In this document: positions 62,833-64,000 of the stretch, piece by piece
Layout: each line of letters opens with the position of its first letter
Position numbering within the stretch: position 1 is the stretch's first letter
NCBI GenBank assembly: GCA_019637615.1
Contig: JAHBVJ010000007.1
Coordinates: forward strand, 186,001 to 250,000
From: Anaerolineae bacterium
GTDB taxonomy: Bacteria > Chloroflexota > Anaerolineae > Aggregatilineales > UBA2796
Direction of reading: 5' to 3'
DNA length: 64,000 bases
Notes under the pieces: generated by a model
What the model was told of the DNA's origin: nothing
Databases searched by the model: none
What the model saw: the letters and a program-made list of their open reading frames with translations, nothing else
Program-made: the position numbers and the translations under genes

Positions 62833-63235
62833 GGCGGCGGTCTGCCCGTCCAGATGATCCTTACCATGATCCCGTTGGCTGGTGCAGACGGGATCATGAC
62901 CGAGAGTCGTGCTAGGTGGAGTGCTTCGGCTTGAGTGCTGAGTGCTTCGTAAAGACAAGCCTTCATTCCCCATTCTTTTCCTCCAGCCTGAAGCAGTGAA
63001 ATTTGTGCGTACGACGTACATGTGAACCCTCGTGTACGATATTCGTGGTTCGGGATTTGCCTGATAATGGCGGTAAAGAAATTGCAGCCCATTTCAGCCA
63101 GATTGAGCTATTCGTGGGCGTTTTTGTGCTCAAAACGACATTGCTAATAGGCAATCGATCCCGACAATGAATTGTCGGGCTTACCCTACGAAGTCCCTTG
63201 CGGGACTCCCCCGAATATTTCAGGCGAAACGTAAA
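62833..63235. repeat. Noncoding spacer with palindrome, heptamer repeats and two-hairpin element
   Basis: The stretch holds the TGATCCCG-N14-CGGGATCA palindrome (62867-62896), which is shared with 33851-33880 and 43915-43944, then heptamer-like GTGCTTA/GTGCTGA units (62917-62954). The two-hairpin element at 63160-63207 (CCCGACAA-TGAA-TTGTCGGG and AGTCCC-TTGC-GGGACT) is the inverted counterpart of that near 32775. It separates the cysteine synthase gene from a convergent membrane-protein gene. Confidence 0.75.
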
Positions 63236-64000
63236 TTAGTCGGGGCGGCGGATGCCGAGGCTGGCGGCGAGGTAGAAATAGCAGATCAGCACGGCTTGTA
63301 AGACGACGAGCGCAATCGCATCGCGGGCGGCCTCATCCCAAGACTTGTACACGATGGAGGCCAGCCCGATGCCTACGCCAATGGCGGTAACGAACGCGGC
63401 GACATAGTGCGCGATGTATGACCCTCTTGACCAGACCGACAAAAATAGCCCCACTGTCGCGGCAGATAACACGGCTACCCAGAGATTGAGGAACAGCAAC
63501 CCATGAAACAGCAGGGTTCCTAGCACTGTCAACGCGATGGGCAGATCATCCTGACAGCGCGCCCAACCGCCTCTAGAGACAACCAGACAACTGATCGCGT
63601 TGTCATAGGTCGCGAGGTACGTCCCAATCACGATCAAGATCGGCGTAACCCCTAGCATGACCTGCATTAGCTTCCGCGCATGACGCAAGCCGCGCGCCAC
63701 CAACCACTGCGCGATCTGCCGGTTGGTTAGCGGCGTGACGTAGATCGGCTCAAAGCGCTGCATGGCTAATTGGTGCTGCGTGATCTGCGCGGTCACCAGC
63801 GCGAGGAACGACGGCACGGTCAGCGCAACGAGGCACCATACCGCATAGATAACGTGCAGCGTCCCAGTATCACGATTGGCTAGCAGCACATAGATGCCGA
63901 TCAGCACGCTGGCAGTGCAGAGCGCTGCGCTCCACAGCATCACCCTAGACGCCGCTGTGCGAAATGGTCGGTGAAGTTCCAGTTGGAGCAGTGGATTGGC
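63236..64000 (-). CDS. ABC-2-type permease-like membrane protein, 5' end beyond window
   Basis: The frame runs off the window end, so the start of the protein is missing; the visible part is about 254 residues. It begins with NPLLQLELHRPFR, a motif common at the N terminus of ABC-2 type permeases, and contains about six hydrophobic helices (for example VLIGIYVLLAN, LVALTVPSFLALVTA, LGVTPILIVIGTYLA, HGLLFLNLWVAVLSAATVGL, VTAIGVGIGLASIVY, VVLQAVLICYFYLAA). The QHQLAMQRFEPIYVTPLTNRQIA segment between helices is typical too. It should pair with an ATP-binding gene upstream, outside the window. The stop lies just after the two-hairpin repeats. Confidence 0.72.
   Translation of the reverse strand, partial: ANPLLQLELHRPFRTAASRVMLWSAALCTASVLIGIYVLLANRDTGTLHVIYAVWCLVALTVPSFLALVTAQITQHQLAMQRFEPIYVTPLTNRQIAQWLVARGLRHARKLMQVMLGVTPILIVIGTYLATYDNAISCLVVSRGGWARCQDDLPIALTVLGTLLFHGLLFLNLWVAVLSAATVGLFLSVWSRGSYIAHYVAAFVTAIGVGIGLASIVYKSWDEAARDAIALVVLQAVLICYFYLAASLGIRRPD

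Noticed and set aside
61537..63021. A 494-codon minus-strand open frame opposite the cysteine synthase gene
   Set aside because: It mirrors the cysteine synthase coding strand and runs into repeats; no domain is visible.

Overview
This 64 kb window looks like chromosomal DNA from a member of the Chloroflexota, probably Anaerolineae-like. This is inferred from several traits seen together: secreted and membrane proteins whose domains are joined by long Thr/Pro-rich linkers, a Hanks-type kinase with such an extracytoplasmic tail, a geranylgeranyl-reductase-type flavoprotein, ADP-forming acetyl-CoA synthetase, an F420-type luciferase-like oxidoreductase, frequent GTG/TTG starts, and moderately GC-rich housekeeping genes. 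No rRNA, tRNA, transposase, phage gene or CRISPR array was seen.

Layout. 1-8.3 kb: partial SRPBCC-like gene, Rieske oxygenase, rhamnulose-phosphate-type aldolase, a minus-strand operon (amidohydrolase, trans-sulfuration PLP enzyme, sugar dehydrogenase), an S9 peptidase, and a small HigA-N-terminus-like protein without its HTH. 8.5-12.7 kb: acyl-CoA synthetase (ADP-forming), LLM oxidoreductase and BioD-like/DRTGG protein, a likely acetate/acyl-CoA energy module. 12.8-21.6 kb: epimerase, DUF151 nuclease, DnaB helicase split by a LAGLIDADG intein, small membrane proteins, GNAT, PIG-L deacetylase, M23-type peptidase. 21.7-32.7 kb: cell-surface region with an SH3b lipoprotein, a HEAT/TM/PT-linker protein, a SIMPL protein, an imelysin-like plus FTR1 iron-uptake pair behind a Fur-box-like palindrome, an MBL hydrolase, and a C-type lectin with FG-GAP-like repeats.

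33.2-44.7 kb: a roughly 10 kb block bounded by two diverged inverted repeats of about 0.7 kb. It holds a MetE-like protein, HAD phosphatase, two alpha/beta hydrolases, a geranylgeranyl-reductase-type flavoprotein, CdsA, and an ABC importer (fused double permease plus ATPase) preceded by a promoter, structured leader and intrinsic terminator that resemble an attenuator or riboswitch. 45.1-51.7 kb: receptor-like Ser/Thr kinase, a dienelactone-hydrolase-fold protein lacking its nucleophile and catalytic His, LipB, a Cthe_2159-like beta-helix protein and DoxX. 51.9-59 kb: a two-gene sensory operon, a 1985-residue kinase with about nine PAS and three GAF domains followed by a REC-kinase hybrid, with no DNA-binding output. 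59.6-64 kb: AroQ, FmdB-type zinc ribbon, creatininase-family amidohydrolase, cysteine synthase with a structured leader, and the 3' part of an ABC-2-like permease gene.

The most notable points are the attenuator-like leader at 40.5-40.76 kb, the long inverted repeats and their palindromic/heptameric modules, the inactive-looking dienelactone hydrolase homologue, the imelysin-like protein with an EF-hand loop and a lost metal-site His, and the DnaB intein. All functional calls come from reading motifs; no database search was run.
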